This document shows positions 6,599 to 13,307 of a DNA stretch of 14,809 nt, piece by piece. The DNA is taken from assembly GCA_018672815.1 (NCBI GenBank), contig JABHDX010000008.1, positions 1-14,809 on the forward strand, given 5' to 3'. The DNA comes from Gammaproteobacteria bacterium (lineage in GTDB: Bacteria; Pseudomonadota; Gammaproteobacteria; UBA11654). Made by a program: the position numbers and the translations under genes. The notes under the pieces are model-generated. The model was not told the DNA's origin. It made no database searches and worked only from the letters and a program-made list of their open reading frames with translations. The stretch's first letter is position 1, and each line of letters begins with the position of its first letter.

Positions 6599-7606
6599 GT
6601 GGCTGATTTTTATAAAATACTTGGTATAGATAAAAGTGCCACCGAAGATGAAATAAAAAAAGCTTATAAAAAGCTAGCATTAAAATACCATCCTGATCGA
6701 AATAAGGCGCAGGATGCAGCAAAGCAGTTTAAACAAATTACAGAAGCATATGAAACTTTAAGTGATAAAAAAAAGCGTATTGCCTATGATTCATTTGGTA
6801 GTAAAGGGCAACATGATTCTGATATTTTTTCCCACTTCCATACAAACTTTGGTGATATTTTTGGTGACTTTTTTCGAAACCAAGCTGGTACACAGCAAAG
6901 TAAAAAGCAAAATAATAACCTCATAAATATAAAATGTAGTCTATCACTAAAAGACTGTTACATTGGCTGTAAAAAAGATATTGTATTAGACATACCTGAA
7001 ACATGCTCAACTTGTGCCGGCACTGGTAAAAAACCAAAAACTAACCCTATATTATGTAGCGTATGTAGCGGAAAAGGTAGCATATCAATTAATAAGGGAT
7101 TTGTATTATTTACTCAGACATGTACTGCTTGTCGTGGAGCAGGAAAGATAATAACTGCCTGTGATAACTGTATGGGTAGAAGATATATATCAGTACGGCG
7201 AACTCTTAATGTTAGATTCCCGATGGGCGTTAAGGCAGGGCAGAATCTTAGGCTTAATTATACAAATAATTTTATTAGAGGCATTATCATTAGTATCTTA
7301 ATCGAAGAAAGCAAGACATTTACAAGATTAGAAGATGATATTGTTGTGTATGAGACTATTAACTTTGCTGAAGCTGTTTTAGGCACAGAGCGAAAGATTA
7401 TGCTTCCAAGCTTAGAGACTGTTAATATTAGTATACCAGCAGGGACTCAGTTTAATGATAGTATTAGAATAGCTAGCAAGGGGTTTTTTAACAATGAAAA
7501 AAACTCAACTGGTGACCTTGTTGTAAAAATTAATATACCTGTCCCTAAAAAGCCAACAAAAGATTGCCTTGAAATTATTAAAAAACTAAAAGTTATGCTT
7601 ATTTAA
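6599..7606 (+). CDS. dnaJ: DnaJ-type (type I Hsp40) co-chaperone
   Basis: DnaJ proteins deliver unfolded clients to DnaK and stimulate its ATPase. The 335-residue product starts at GTG 6599 and reads [10 protein letters not shown]. The J domain (1-66) has the essential HPD at 31-33. A short Phe-rich G/F-like linker follows (about 67-95), with much less Gly than usual. The zinc-finger region has four CxxC motifs in order: [24 protein letters not shown] and CDNCMGRR; the last has lost the usual final Gly. The C-terminal client-binding domain ends early, near KKLKVMLI, so the protein is roughly 40 residues shorter than E. coli DnaJ (376) and may lack the dimerisation tail. No dnaK or grpE is in the window, so it probably works with the host DnaK. 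The gene follows a 52-base AT-rich gap and precedes a thioredoxin-like gene by four bases. Confidence 0.9.
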   Translation: MADFYKILGIDKSATEDEIKKAYKKLALKYHPDRNKAQDAAKQFKQITEAYETLSDKKKRIAYDSFGSKGQHDSDIFSHFHTNFGDIFGDFFRNQAGTQQSKKQNNNLINIKCSLSLKDCYIGCKKDIVLDIPETCSTCAGTGKKPKTNPILCSVCSGKGSISINKGFVLFTQTCTACRGAGKIITACDNCMGRRYISVRRTLNVRFPMGVKAGQNLRLNYTNNFIRGIIISILIEESKTFTRLEDDIVVYETINFAEAVLGTERKIMLPSLETVNISIPAGTQFNDSIRIASKGFFNNEKNSTGDLVVKINIPVPKKPTKDCLEIIKKLKVMLI

Positions 7607-7610
7607 TTAA

Positions 7611-8189
7611 ATGAAGCGCTTTATCATAGTTTATTTATTTATTACTGCTATCATAGCATTAGCCCCTAAAGATAGTACCGAAATACAGGGCATTAATAAT
7701 ACTAATACTAAAAAATCTGAATTAGGTTTACAGAGTAAGTGTGGGTTTTATGTCAATAAAACAGCCTGTAACTTTACATTAAAAAATCAGTTTGGAAAAA
7801 ATGTAACACTATACGACTTAATGGGGAAGGTTATTGTACTAGATTTTAGCACAATGTGGTGTTGGCCATGCAATGCTGCAGCAATGTCTACTAGAGATAT
7901 ACAGAAAAAATATGGCAATAATGTTGCATATATTACAATCATAGCTGAAGATGAACAAGGTAAGCTCCCAACAAAGAAAAAGCTTTTAAAGTGGGCAAAT
8001 CGTTTTTGGATAACAACACCCTATGTACTAGCAGCAAATGACAAGCTTTTTGCCTCAAAACTCACAAGTGGCTGGAAAATTAAAGCATGGCCAACATTTG
8101 TAATCATAAATAGAAAAATGAAAATTGTTGATTACTTTGAAGGCTTTAGCAAAAAGTATGTTGAAAAGAAAATTGAAGAAAACCTATGA
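7611..8189 (+). CDS. Exported thioredoxin-fold protein (TlpA/redoxin-like)
   Basis: This 192-residue protein has an N-terminal hydrophobic segment (IIVYLFITAIIALA, about 4-18) behind Lys-Arg, so it is probably exported to or anchored at the inner membrane facing the periplasm. The thioredoxin domain spans about 54-192: VIVLDFSTMWCWPC with the redox pair C84/C87, and the cis-proline in AWPTFVI at P161. The CWPC active site resembles TlpA/ResA-type proteins, which reduce or rearrange disulfides outside the cytoplasm. An extra Cys pair (C44, C53) precedes the domain. It follows dnaJ by four bases and overlaps the end of the convergent kinase-like gene by six bases. The pairing with DnaJ suggests a joint role in folding, but one partner is cytoplasmic and the other exported. 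The exact partner is unknown. Confidence 0.8.
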   Translation: MKRFIIVYLFITAIIALAPKDSTEIQGINNTNTKKSELGLQSKCGFYVNKTACNFTLKNQFGKNVTLYDLMGKVIVLDFSTMWCWPCNAAAMSTRDIQKKYGNNVAYITIIAEDEQGKLPTKKKLLKWANRFWITTPYVLAANDKLFASKLTSGWKIKAWPTFVIINRKMKIVDYFEGFSKKYVEKKIEENL

Positions 8190-9065
8190 GCTAAAAACCA
8201 GTCTTCTAAGTCTTTCTTCAATTGTCTCAACAGTGCCGGGTGAACCTGTAATTTTTGATATCCCTAGGTCAATTAAGACTAGTGTACCATCTGGTCTTTT
8301 CATCATATTTCCTGCATGATAGTCATGGAAATCTATGCCTAAATTGTTGAGCGTATTAACAAGATCTCTAATCTTATATTCTTTTACCAAAAGATTCCAC
8401 TGATTGTTTACAGAGTTCACAAACTCTCTTGCTTCTTTTGAATTATAATTTTCTGGAAATTTCTTTTTTACCTGCCTAATAATATAATTCTTTACTTTTT
8501 CTTTTATTTTATTCCAATCACCAGAGGAAGTACGCAACCATACAGGTAAGCCTGTTGCAACAAGTGCATTATTGAATTTTTTTGAAACATCTTTTGGAAG
8601 TGATAACAACTTTTCCTGTGTAATTCCAAAATAACCCGTGTCACCAAAAGACCACACACTATAAAAGTCTACAATATTAGGTAAATTCTTTCCCTTTAAG
8701 ATATTTGCAACAGCTGCTTCTTGAGCATCATTAGTAATCTTTAGTACTCTATTTCCTAAATCTAATGCTACACCATGAGTGCCTATACCCATAGGCTGAA
8801 GACTGTCTGCCTTTGTAGCACTAATACCCACTTTTGCCATACCCTTTGGAAATTTTTGAATTAATTCTCTAGCAATATCAGGTGTTACAGCAGCAGGAGC
8901 TTCATTTATAGAAAAAGATAAACTAGGCTGAATTGTAGACGGCAGGCCAAATGTCTTTGCTTTATCCCAACGCTTATCTTTCTTCTTTTTTTCAAGTATA
9001 TTTACTTCTCTTATAATACCCTTGAGTTCACCTAACGTAATTTTTATTTTTCTATCTTGTTTCAT
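8184..9065 (-). CDS. Protein kinase-like protein with N-terminal IKI..LKxIIxE peptide
   Basis: This 293-residue protein begins with KIKITLGELKGIIRE (6-20), the recurring peptide of this window, then a Lys-rich linker. A kinase fold follows: a glycine loop G-I-G-T-H-G (93-98), the VLKIT strand with K109, a helix-C Glu near 116, the catalytic segment FHDYHAGNMM with D248 and N253, and IDLG with D266 in the place of DFG. These residues suggest it can bind ATP and may be active. The YHAGN form of the catalytic loop is closer to ABC1/APH-type kinases than to the HRD loop of eukaryote-like kinases. The substrate is unknown. No membrane segment is present. It is divergent from the HAD gene and overlaps the thioredoxin-like gene tail-to-tail by six bases. 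Confidence 0.75.
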   Translation of the reverse strand: MKQDRKIKITLGELKGIIREVNILEKKKKDKRWDKAKTFGLPSTIQPSLSFSINEAPAAVTPDIARELIQKFPKGMAKVGISATKADSLQPMGIGTHGVALDLGNRVLKITNDAQEAAVANILKGKNLPNIVDFYSVWSFGDTGYFGITQEKLLSLPKDVSKKFNNALVATGLPVWLRTSSGDWNKIKEKVKNYIIRQVKKKFPENYNSKEAREFVNSVNNQWNLLVKEYKIRDLVNTLNNLGIDFHDYHAGNMMKRPDGTLVLIDLGISKITGSPGTVETIEERLRRLVFSS

Positions 9066-9130
9066 TATAAATTAATTATCTTTACATAGTAAGATATTTT
9101 ACGTAACACTGTCTTTTTTTACTAGAAAAA

Positions 9131-9145
9131 ATGATATTTATCATA
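9131..9145. promoter_or_regulatory. 14-base inverted repeat ATGATATTTATCAT containing the TATTTATCATA motif (site 4)
   Basis: ATGATA-TT-TATCAT (9131-9144) has six-base arms around a two-base centre in the gap between the kinase-like gene (minus, start 9065) and the HAD gene (plus, start 9147). It contains the 12-mer ATATTTATCATA (9134-9145) that also precedes malate synthase. The motif ends only one base before the HAD ATG, so as a promoter for that gene it would give an almost leaderless transcript. It could instead be an operator, or act for the minus-strand gene 66 bases away. Confidence 0.35.
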
Positions 9146-9146
9146 C

Positions 9147-9593
9147 ATGAGACAGTTTCTAAATGTATGGAAAAGGTTTTTAAAAGAAGGCTACACTAAT
9201 AAAAGTGTAATTACCTTTGATTTTGATGACACACTATTGGGTTTTAGATTAGATCCTAGCTGGGGAATTGTCCAAGATCAGCCTAAGCTTGATACCATTG
9301 AGCTACTTAAAAATTTTAAATTGGCCGGCCATATAGTCTACATAGTAACAAGCCGGCATGAAAAAAATGAAAAAAACAACAGCTATGATAAAGCCCACCC
9401 AGCATTTGTTACATCTGTAACTGAGTTTATAGATCAACATAATCTGCCTGTTGATGGTGTATACTTTACAAATGGTACATTAAAATTTAAAAAACTTATT
9501 GAGCTACAATCAATTCGTCACTATGATGATGATACAGCTGAGATTGAAGCTATAAAACAATATGCACCAAATATTGAAGCAGTTATGGTATAA
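9147..9593 (+). CDS. HAD-superfamily phosphatase with N-terminal targeting-like peptide
   Basis: This 148-residue protein has haloacid-dehalogenase motifs in order: motif I ITFDFDDTL with the nucleophile D25 and acid D27, motif II IVTSR with the Ser/Thr at about 66-69, a Lys in GTLKFKK for motif III, and an acidic motif IV HYDDD near the C-terminus. Such enzymes remove phosphate from nucleotides, nucleic-acid 3' ends or small metabolites; the missing cap domain and small size suggest a compact phage-type phosphatase or 5'-nucleotidase. Residues 1-14 (MRQFLNVWKRFLKE) precede the first strand of the fold and end in LKE, similar in form to the T4 capsid-targeting peptide. The substrate cannot be told from the sequence. 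A small gene follows after two bases. Confidence 0.75.
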   Translation: MRQFLNVWKRFLKEGYTNKSVITFDFDDTLLGFRLDPSWGIVQDQPKLDTIELLKNFKLAGHIVYIVTSRHEKNEKNNSYDKAHPAFVTSVTEFIDQHNLPVDGVYFTNGTLKFKKLIELQSIRHYDDDTAEIEAIKQYAPNIEAVMV

Positions 9594-9595
9594 AA

Positions 9596-9766
9596 ATGTG
9601 TATTCTATGCATTGAGTTTGAAAAAGGTAAGCTTACATTTCAGGAAACACTAAGAAACTTTGGTGAAATGCTTAGCACTTTAGAAGAAGAACACGCTATT
9701 GAAATAATCAAGATGCTTAAAGATTTTAAAAAAAACAGTAGTAAGGATATTAAGTATGTTCGATGA
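9596..9766 (+). CDS. Small hypothetical protein (56 aa)
   Basis: ATG 9596 to TGA 9764-9766 gives 56 residues. It starts two bases after the HAD stop and its end overlaps the next gene by 11 bases, so three genes form a coupled run. The N-terminus MCILCIEFEKGKLT has a CxxC-like pair (C2, C5), followed by an amphipathic helix (LRNFGEMLSTLEEEHAIEII). It resembles small proteins I associate with phage genomes, but I cannot name a family. Two Cys residues alone do not prove metal binding. Confidence 0.6.
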   Translation: MCILCIEFEKGKLTFQETLRNFGEMLSTLEEEHAIEIIKMLKDFKKNSSKDIKYVR

Positions 9767-10094
9767 TGGTGGCAAAGATGATTTATCAGCGAATAAGCTA
9801 AATGAAGTTATATATGCAATTGATGGATGTCTAGATGAATGTATATTAATTGAAGCTGATGAGTTTAAGACCTTAAGTCAAACCCTGGAACTGGCAAGAT
9901 TTCAAAAGGTTTTATTATCAGGTGAATATGACACAACAGTGATTAGGCACTCAGCATGGAGAAGAAATATCTCAGGAATTGATAGTCTGTGTGTACAGAA
10001 TATTGAGATATTCTCAAGTGCACCAGAAAGAAATTGGCTAAGTGGATTTACACTTGTAAGAACTAGTGTAACATTTAGTGCAAATAATGACTAA
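9756..10094 (+). CDS. Hypothetical protein (112 aa)
   Basis: The start at ATG 9756 lies inside the end of the previous gene in another frame and has AAGGA about nine bases upstream, so translation is probably coupled. The 112-residue product has an acidic N-terminal half and a beta-looking C-terminal half (YDTTVIRHSAWRRN, FTLVRTSVTFS). No signal peptide, membrane segment or catalytic motif is visible, and no family is recognised. Two Cys residues at about 29 and 33 are not part of a larger motif. Confidence 0.6.
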   Translation: MFDDGGKDDLSANKLNEVIYAIDGCLDECILIEADEFKTLSQTLELARFQKVLLSGEYDTTVIRHSAWRRNISGIDSLCVQNIEIFSSAPERNWLSGFTLVRTSVTFSANND

Positions 10095-10113
10095 CATATG
10101 TTAAAATAATCTT

Positions 10114-10914
10114 ATGGAAAAAAAGAAGAATATTGCATGGTTTCCAGAAATAAGGCTAGATACTATCTCTTCTGTACAGCTATTACAGCTAAGTAGCAGA
10201 TTGAAGAAAGCCAATGCTGAAGCTATAGTCTTGGCCGGCAATATTTCACAGCAAGATCTACCGATTAATGATCTTCAGATGCTTGAAATGTATGCTGGTA
10301 TGCCAATATACTATGTGCTTGGTGTTGATGACTTTGGAGGGAAAAGTATCAAACAGGTAAAAGCCAGTGCAAGATCTCTAAGCACAAAAAATGTTGCATG
10401 GCTGGGAAATAGAGTAATAAAGCTATCCAACAATTCTTGTCTTATTGGTAGTAGTTGTTTAGGTGATGGTCAGCTAGGAAAAAAAGAAGATACAAAATTT
10501 TTTCTAAATTCATATTGTAAAATTAAAGACTTTAAAGAGCTTACTAGCAGTGATATTATTTCCGAACTTCAGAAATATGCAAGTAAAAGCGTTAAAGCTA
10601 CAGAAAAAGTACTTTTAAAAGCATTAAAAAAATATAAAAATGTTGTTCTTACAACACCAGTACCGGCATACGCTGAAAATACTATTAAAGATGGTAATGA
10701 AATGAATGAGCATATGCTGGCATTCTGCGTTTGTAAGTCACTTGGAGATATGCTTACTGCTGTAATGGGTAAGTATCCTGATAGTAAGCTTACTATTATT
10801 TCAGGTTTTGTTAAAACAAACACAACACATTCTCCTACTGATAATATTGTTTCCGTTACCGGCATAAACCATGACGTACTAGATGATATACAGAATATTG
10901 TGGAGGTTAACTAA
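10114..10914 (+). CDS. Metallophosphoesterase homologue lacking its metal ligands (pseudoenzyme)
   Basis: The 266-residue protein follows the layout of calcineurin-like phosphoesterases, but each motif is altered. Motif I (D-x-H, usually DIHLD) is EIRLD at 12-16; motif II (AGDIS) is AGNIS at 41-45; motif III (LGNHDF) is LGVDDF at 69-74; the WLG...LIG...GDGQLG middle section (96-122) is kept; motif IV (THVPPF) is TTPVPAY near 178-184; motif V (GHTH) is SGFVK near 232-236. Every metal-binding Asp, Asn and His that I can align is replaced, so hydrolysis by the usual two-metal mechanism is unlikely. The fold and hydrophobic core appear intact and the frame is undamaged, so it is more likely a repurposed binding protein than a decaying gene. 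The final TAA overlaps the next ATG by one base. Confidence 0.7.
   Translation: MEKKKNIAWFPEIRLDTISSVQLLQLSSRLKKANAEAIVLAGNISQQDLPINDLQMLEMYAGMPIYYVLGVDDFGGKSIKQVKASARSLSTKNVAWLGNRVIKLSNNSCLIGSSCLGDGQLGKKEDTKFFLNSYCKIKDFKELTSSDIISELQKYASKSVKATEKVLLKALKKYKNVVLTTPVPAYAENTIKDGNEMNEHMLAFCVCKSLGDMLTAVMGKYPDSKLTIISGFVKTNTTHSPTDNIVSVTGINHDVLDDIQNIVEVN
10902..10906 (+). promoter_or_regulatory. Strong ribosome-binding site GGAGG
   Basis: GGAGG lies seven bases before the ATG at 10914. It is the best Shine-Dalgarno match seen in the window, where most starts have weak or no matches, and it supports the choice of start for the next gene, whose ATG overlaps the previous stop (TAATG). Confidence 0.6.
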
Positions 10915-11174
10915 TGTCTGATATGCAGAAAGAAAATAGTGCAGAGCGGCTGGTTGCAAACTTTGACAACCTAAAAGATGCAGATGGTCTTAGGTCTGAG
11001 CTTATCTTTAACATAAAGCCCCCTCCTTTTATCTATGTAATAACATATGATCCTGAAAATGGACCTTGGGATGTTAACATTGCCAATGAGTTTGGCGGAA
11101 GAATGAATGATGAAGACTTTAAAAAAGTACAAAAAGTCTGTGAACAATTTTTAGATAAACTAAAAATAGAATAA
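10914..11174 (+). CDS. Small acidic hypothetical protein
   Basis: The 86-residue product starts at an ATG that overlaps the previous TAA and has a strong GGAGG site. The middle KPPPFIYVITYDPENGPWDVNIANEFGG looks like a short beta-hairpin domain with a Pro-rich lead, and the last 25 residues form a charged helix. No family is recognised. The tight coupling suggests it is made in step with the metallophosphoesterase-like protein upstream and could be its partner, but that is inference only. Confidence 0.65.
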   Translation: MSDMQKENSAERLVANFDNLKDADGLRSELIFNIKPPPFIYVITYDPENGPWDVNIANEFGGRMNDEDFKKVQKVCEQFLDKLKIE

Positions 11175-11192
11175 AATTAAATACTTATAAGC

Positions 11193-11489
11193 ATGGTTAA
11201 AAAAGGTGATTTAATCATGTTTCATGGACCTGAATTTTATTTTAAAAATAAACTTCTTTGGGCCACAGATAGCTTCTTATCATATAGTGAAGTTGCATTC
11301 TATATTTCAAGCAATGAAATATATGTTGTAATTGACATCTTTGAAACAAAGAGCTATCGTGAATCTCATGGAGGTAATAAGTGGTTTAATATTATGGAGC
11401 CATATGGAATATGTGGCTGGTGGTGGGATATTAGCCTAGCAATAAATGAAGAATATAGTGGTGTAAGAATAAAAAAAGTTAATGACTAA
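11193..11489 (+). CDS. Small aromatic-rich hypothetical protein
   Basis: This 98-residue protein begins MVKKGDLIMFHG, which reads like the first strand of a small SH3-like or barrel fold (K-x-GDL pattern). It is rich in Phe, Tyr and Trp, with a Trp triplet in GICGWWWDIS near residue 70. No signal peptide or membrane helix is visible. Its last 11 bases overlap the end of the convergent nucleotidyltransferase gene, so there is no room for a terminator between them. The function is unknown. Confidence 0.6.
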   Translation: MVKKGDLIMFHGPEFYFKNKLLWATDSFLSYSEVAFYISSNEIYVVIDIFETKSYRESHGGNKWFNIMEPYGICGWWWDISLAINEEYSGVRIKKVND

Positions 11490-12195
11490 CATTTTCCATA
11501 GACATAAGCTCATCATACATACTAGATGATTCATCCCATAGCTTTTTAATATAGCCCTTATTTCTAAGAAGCTTATAAGCAAGGTTTTCTATTGAAAATT
11601 CGCCTTCTTTTTCAAGCCCGCACTGACGCATTTTTTTTATCTTATCTTTAAGCAGCTCTAACTTATCAAGCTTGTCAAAAGAATCTAACTCTAACGTTGA
11701 GTTAATTAATCTAATTAACTGATTGGATTTATTAATAACCCCATAGTAGTCTATAATTTTTTCAGACTTACCTGGGTCCGGCTTTTTTATCCATTCATTA
11801 TTAAGTACACTGTAGACCCCTGTAGAGTGGTGCGGATCTCCTATATTCTCTGCATAGACTTCAACTTCACTACCTCTAATAAAAATATCATGTTCATCAT
11901 TCCATAAAGATTTTTTTGCTAATAGAAAATCTCTTACAAGATCCTCATTTTTATTAATCTTTGAAAAATCTAAAATTAGATGTAGATCTATATCACTATA
12001 TTTTGAATAATTAAAGTTTGCCAATGAGCCAGTAAATGTTACATCGGAAATGCTAACTGGAATGTCAAGCTCTTTAATAAACTCAGAGGCAATTTTTAAA
12101 AGTCTTTTTCTTACCTCAGGCCTAAGCTTATCGCCATTCCAGAGCTTCTGGTTTAAGGCTGAGTGTACTTTAATATCTTTAAAGATGTCTTCCAT
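11479..12195 (-). CDS. Phage-type nucleotidyltransferase (Pol beta superfamily)
   Basis: This 238-residue protein has the nucleotidyltransferase signature GS-x10-D-x-D: TGSLANF with G56/S57, then SDIDLHLILD with D68 and D70, and a third possible acidic ligand in EVEVYAEN. The N-terminal region (HSALNQKLWNGDKLRPEVRKRLL) matches a pattern I recall from predicted nucleotidyltransferases of marine phages. These enzymes transfer a nucleotide to a protein, RNA or small molecule; the target of this phage subgroup is not established as far as I know. The C-terminal 90 residues are helical and charged. It is the last gene of the minus-strand run and overlaps a convergent gene by 11 bases. The active-site residues appear intact, so it should be catalytic. 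Confidence 0.75.
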   Translation of the reverse strand: MEDIFKDIKVHSALNQKLWNGDKLRPEVRKRLLKIASEFIKELDIPVSISDVTFTGSLANFNYSKYSDIDLHLILDFSKINKNEDLVRDFLLAKKSLWNDEHDIFIRGSEVEVYAENIGDPHHSTGVYSVLNNEWIKKPDPGKSEKIIDYYGVINKSNQLIRLINSTLELDSFDKLDKLELLKDKIKKMRQCGLEKEGEFSIENLAYKLLRNKGYIKKLWDESSSMYDELMSMENVSH

Positions 12196-12204
12196 GGTTT
12201 ATAA

Positions 12205-12408
12205 CTATTTGCCTCTATAGGGACAGTGGCGACATTTTGAATTACAACAGTAATTTCTTTTTAAAAGATAATACTCGGTTAACACAAACTTTCCTGTATC
12301 AGGATCAACATAACCATCACTCTGTGTTATGCAGGCTACATAGTGTAACCTGTTAATCTCCTCTGTAGTTTCTATGACCTCACTCATGAATAGCCTAGGG
12401 CAATCCAT
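12205..12408 (-). CDS. Small cysteine-rich protein, DUF5522-like
   Basis: The product is 67 residues from ATG 12408, or 60 from the internal ATG at 12387. The core YVDPDTGKFVLTEYYLLKRNYCC followed by CRHCPY matches the short DUF5522-type family found in bacteria and eukaryotes. Cys residues in CCNSKCRHC form a possible metal-binding knuckle. No function is established for the family to my knowledge. It lies nine bases upstream of the nucleotidyltransferase gene and 20 bases after the protease gene, in one minus-strand run. It is an unusual companion for phage-like genes and may point to exchange with a bacterial genome. Confidence 0.7.
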   Translation of the reverse strand: MDCPRLFMSEVIETTEEINRLHYVACITQSDGYVDPDTGKFVLTEYYLLKRNYCCNSKCRHCPYRGK

Positions 12409-12428
12409 TATATAATATCAAGAAATAA

Positions 12429-13238
12429 TTATTTTTTCTTACATTTTGCTAAAAAGCACTGTATGGCATCTCTATGTGCAAAGAAGCCTAAGTGCATTGG
12501 TGCACGGATATTCATATAAGAAGCTATTCCGATTAACTCACCAGAGCGTGTATAGAGGCCGCCACCAGAATTTCCAAAATATATCGGTGCAGTTACCTGT
12601 ATAACTAATCTATTTGACATGCTCAATGTTGTTCTGTCATGTTCACGTATTCCTGAGACATGTCCATATGAGTATGTAAAGGGTATTCCAACTGTGTGAC
12701 CTACGACATGTATTTCTTGTCCTACTTTAATTTTTTCTTTAGATACCTTTACAAAGCTGTCTGTATAATACTGACTATCTACCCTAACCAATGCAAGGTC
12801 ATCATGGCTTGAAAAGCTTACAATAGTTCCCTTTTTAGGGAACTGTACGTTTACTCTCCCTGTATCATTTCCTTCCGGAACCTGATCTTTACTTAAGAAT
12901 GAAATCATTTTTCCAGCTAGCTTAAGATCTTCACCCTTTTCTATTTCATCATCTGTACTTTTTCTTGTAACATATGACTGTACACAGTGGTGTGCTGTTA
13001 GGAACTCACTTTTATTAATCCATACACCTGAGCAGTATATTCTTTGTAGCTTTAGCTCACACTCACCTACGCTATTGCGTATTCGGCATGTTTCCATGAC
13101 AAGTGCAACTGTTGAGTTTTTTAAATGCTTGACAAGCTTTACTCTACTAAGAGCACCTGAGTTATATTTTGTTTGACTGTGTGGTGCGCAATTAAGAGCG
13201 CAGAGCGTAAGAAGAAGTAAAAATATTTTTTTAAGCAT
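12429..13238 (-). CDS. Lipoprotein trypsin-like serine protease
   Basis: This 269-residue protein starts with a lipoprotein signal (MLKKIFLLLLTLCALNC) that puts the lipidated Cys at 17; Asn at -1 is atypical. The chymotrypsin-fold catalytic triad is complete: H84 in FLTAHHC, D147 in HDDLALV, and S224 in YFGNSGGGLY. Cys pairs near 51/60/69/85 could form disulfides, which fits export. No PDZ domain follows, unlike DegP/HtrA, so it is a stand-alone protease, probably facing the periplasm or cell surface. AGGGA at 13245-13249 (minus strand) is six bases before the start and supports it. In a phage context it could be a lysogenic-conversion or envelope-modifying gene; in a bacterium it would be a normal surface protease. 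The substrate is unknown. Confidence 0.85.
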   Translation of the reverse strand: MLKKIFLLLLTLCALNCAPHSQTKYNSGALSRVKLVKHLKNSTVALVMETCRIRNSVGECELKLQRIYCSGVWINKSEFLTAHHCVQSYVTRKSTDDEIEKGEDLKLAGKMISFLSKDQVPEGNDTGRVNVQFPKKGTIVSFSSHDDLALVRVDSQYYTDSFVKVSKEKIKVGQEIHVVGHTVGIPFTYSYGHVSGIREHDRTTLSMSNRLVIQVTAPIYFGNSGGGLYTRSGELIGIASYMNIRAPMHLGFFAHRDAIQCFLAKCKKK

Positions 13239-13258
13239 TTATTGTCCCTAAACAATTC

Positions 13259-13275
13259 TTTATTTAAATAAATAT
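13259..13275 (-). promoter_or_regulatory. AT palindrome TTTATTTAAATAAA overlapping a TATTTAT motif upstream of the protease gene (site 5)
   Basis: TTTATTTAAATAAA (13259-13272) is a perfect 14-base palindrome in the gap between the protease and cysteine synthase genes. Read on the minus strand, ATATTTAT (13268-13275) lies about 30 bases before the protease ATG, in the same orientation as the other motif sites. AT-only palindromes are common in such sequence, so this is weak evidence for a promoter. Confidence 0.25.
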
Positions 13276-13307
13276 AAGAAATTACACATATTTTTAGTTA
13301 TAAGTGC

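Noticed and set aside
8170..8200. Bidirectional terminator between the convergent genes meeting near 8184 (and similarly near 11479)
   Set aside because: The genes overlap by 6 and 11 bases, and no GC-rich hairpin with a U-run is present at either junction.
8125..8319. Plus-strand frame bridging the convergent thioredoxin-like and kinase-like genes
   Set aside because: It overlaps two well-supported genes and its translation shows no protein-like motif.
4104..11489. Possible kinship of the small proteins at 4104-4424 and 11193-11489
   Set aside because: Both look beta-rich with a similar start (DLLVGH versus DLIMFHG), but I cannot align them further, and the resemblance may be chance.
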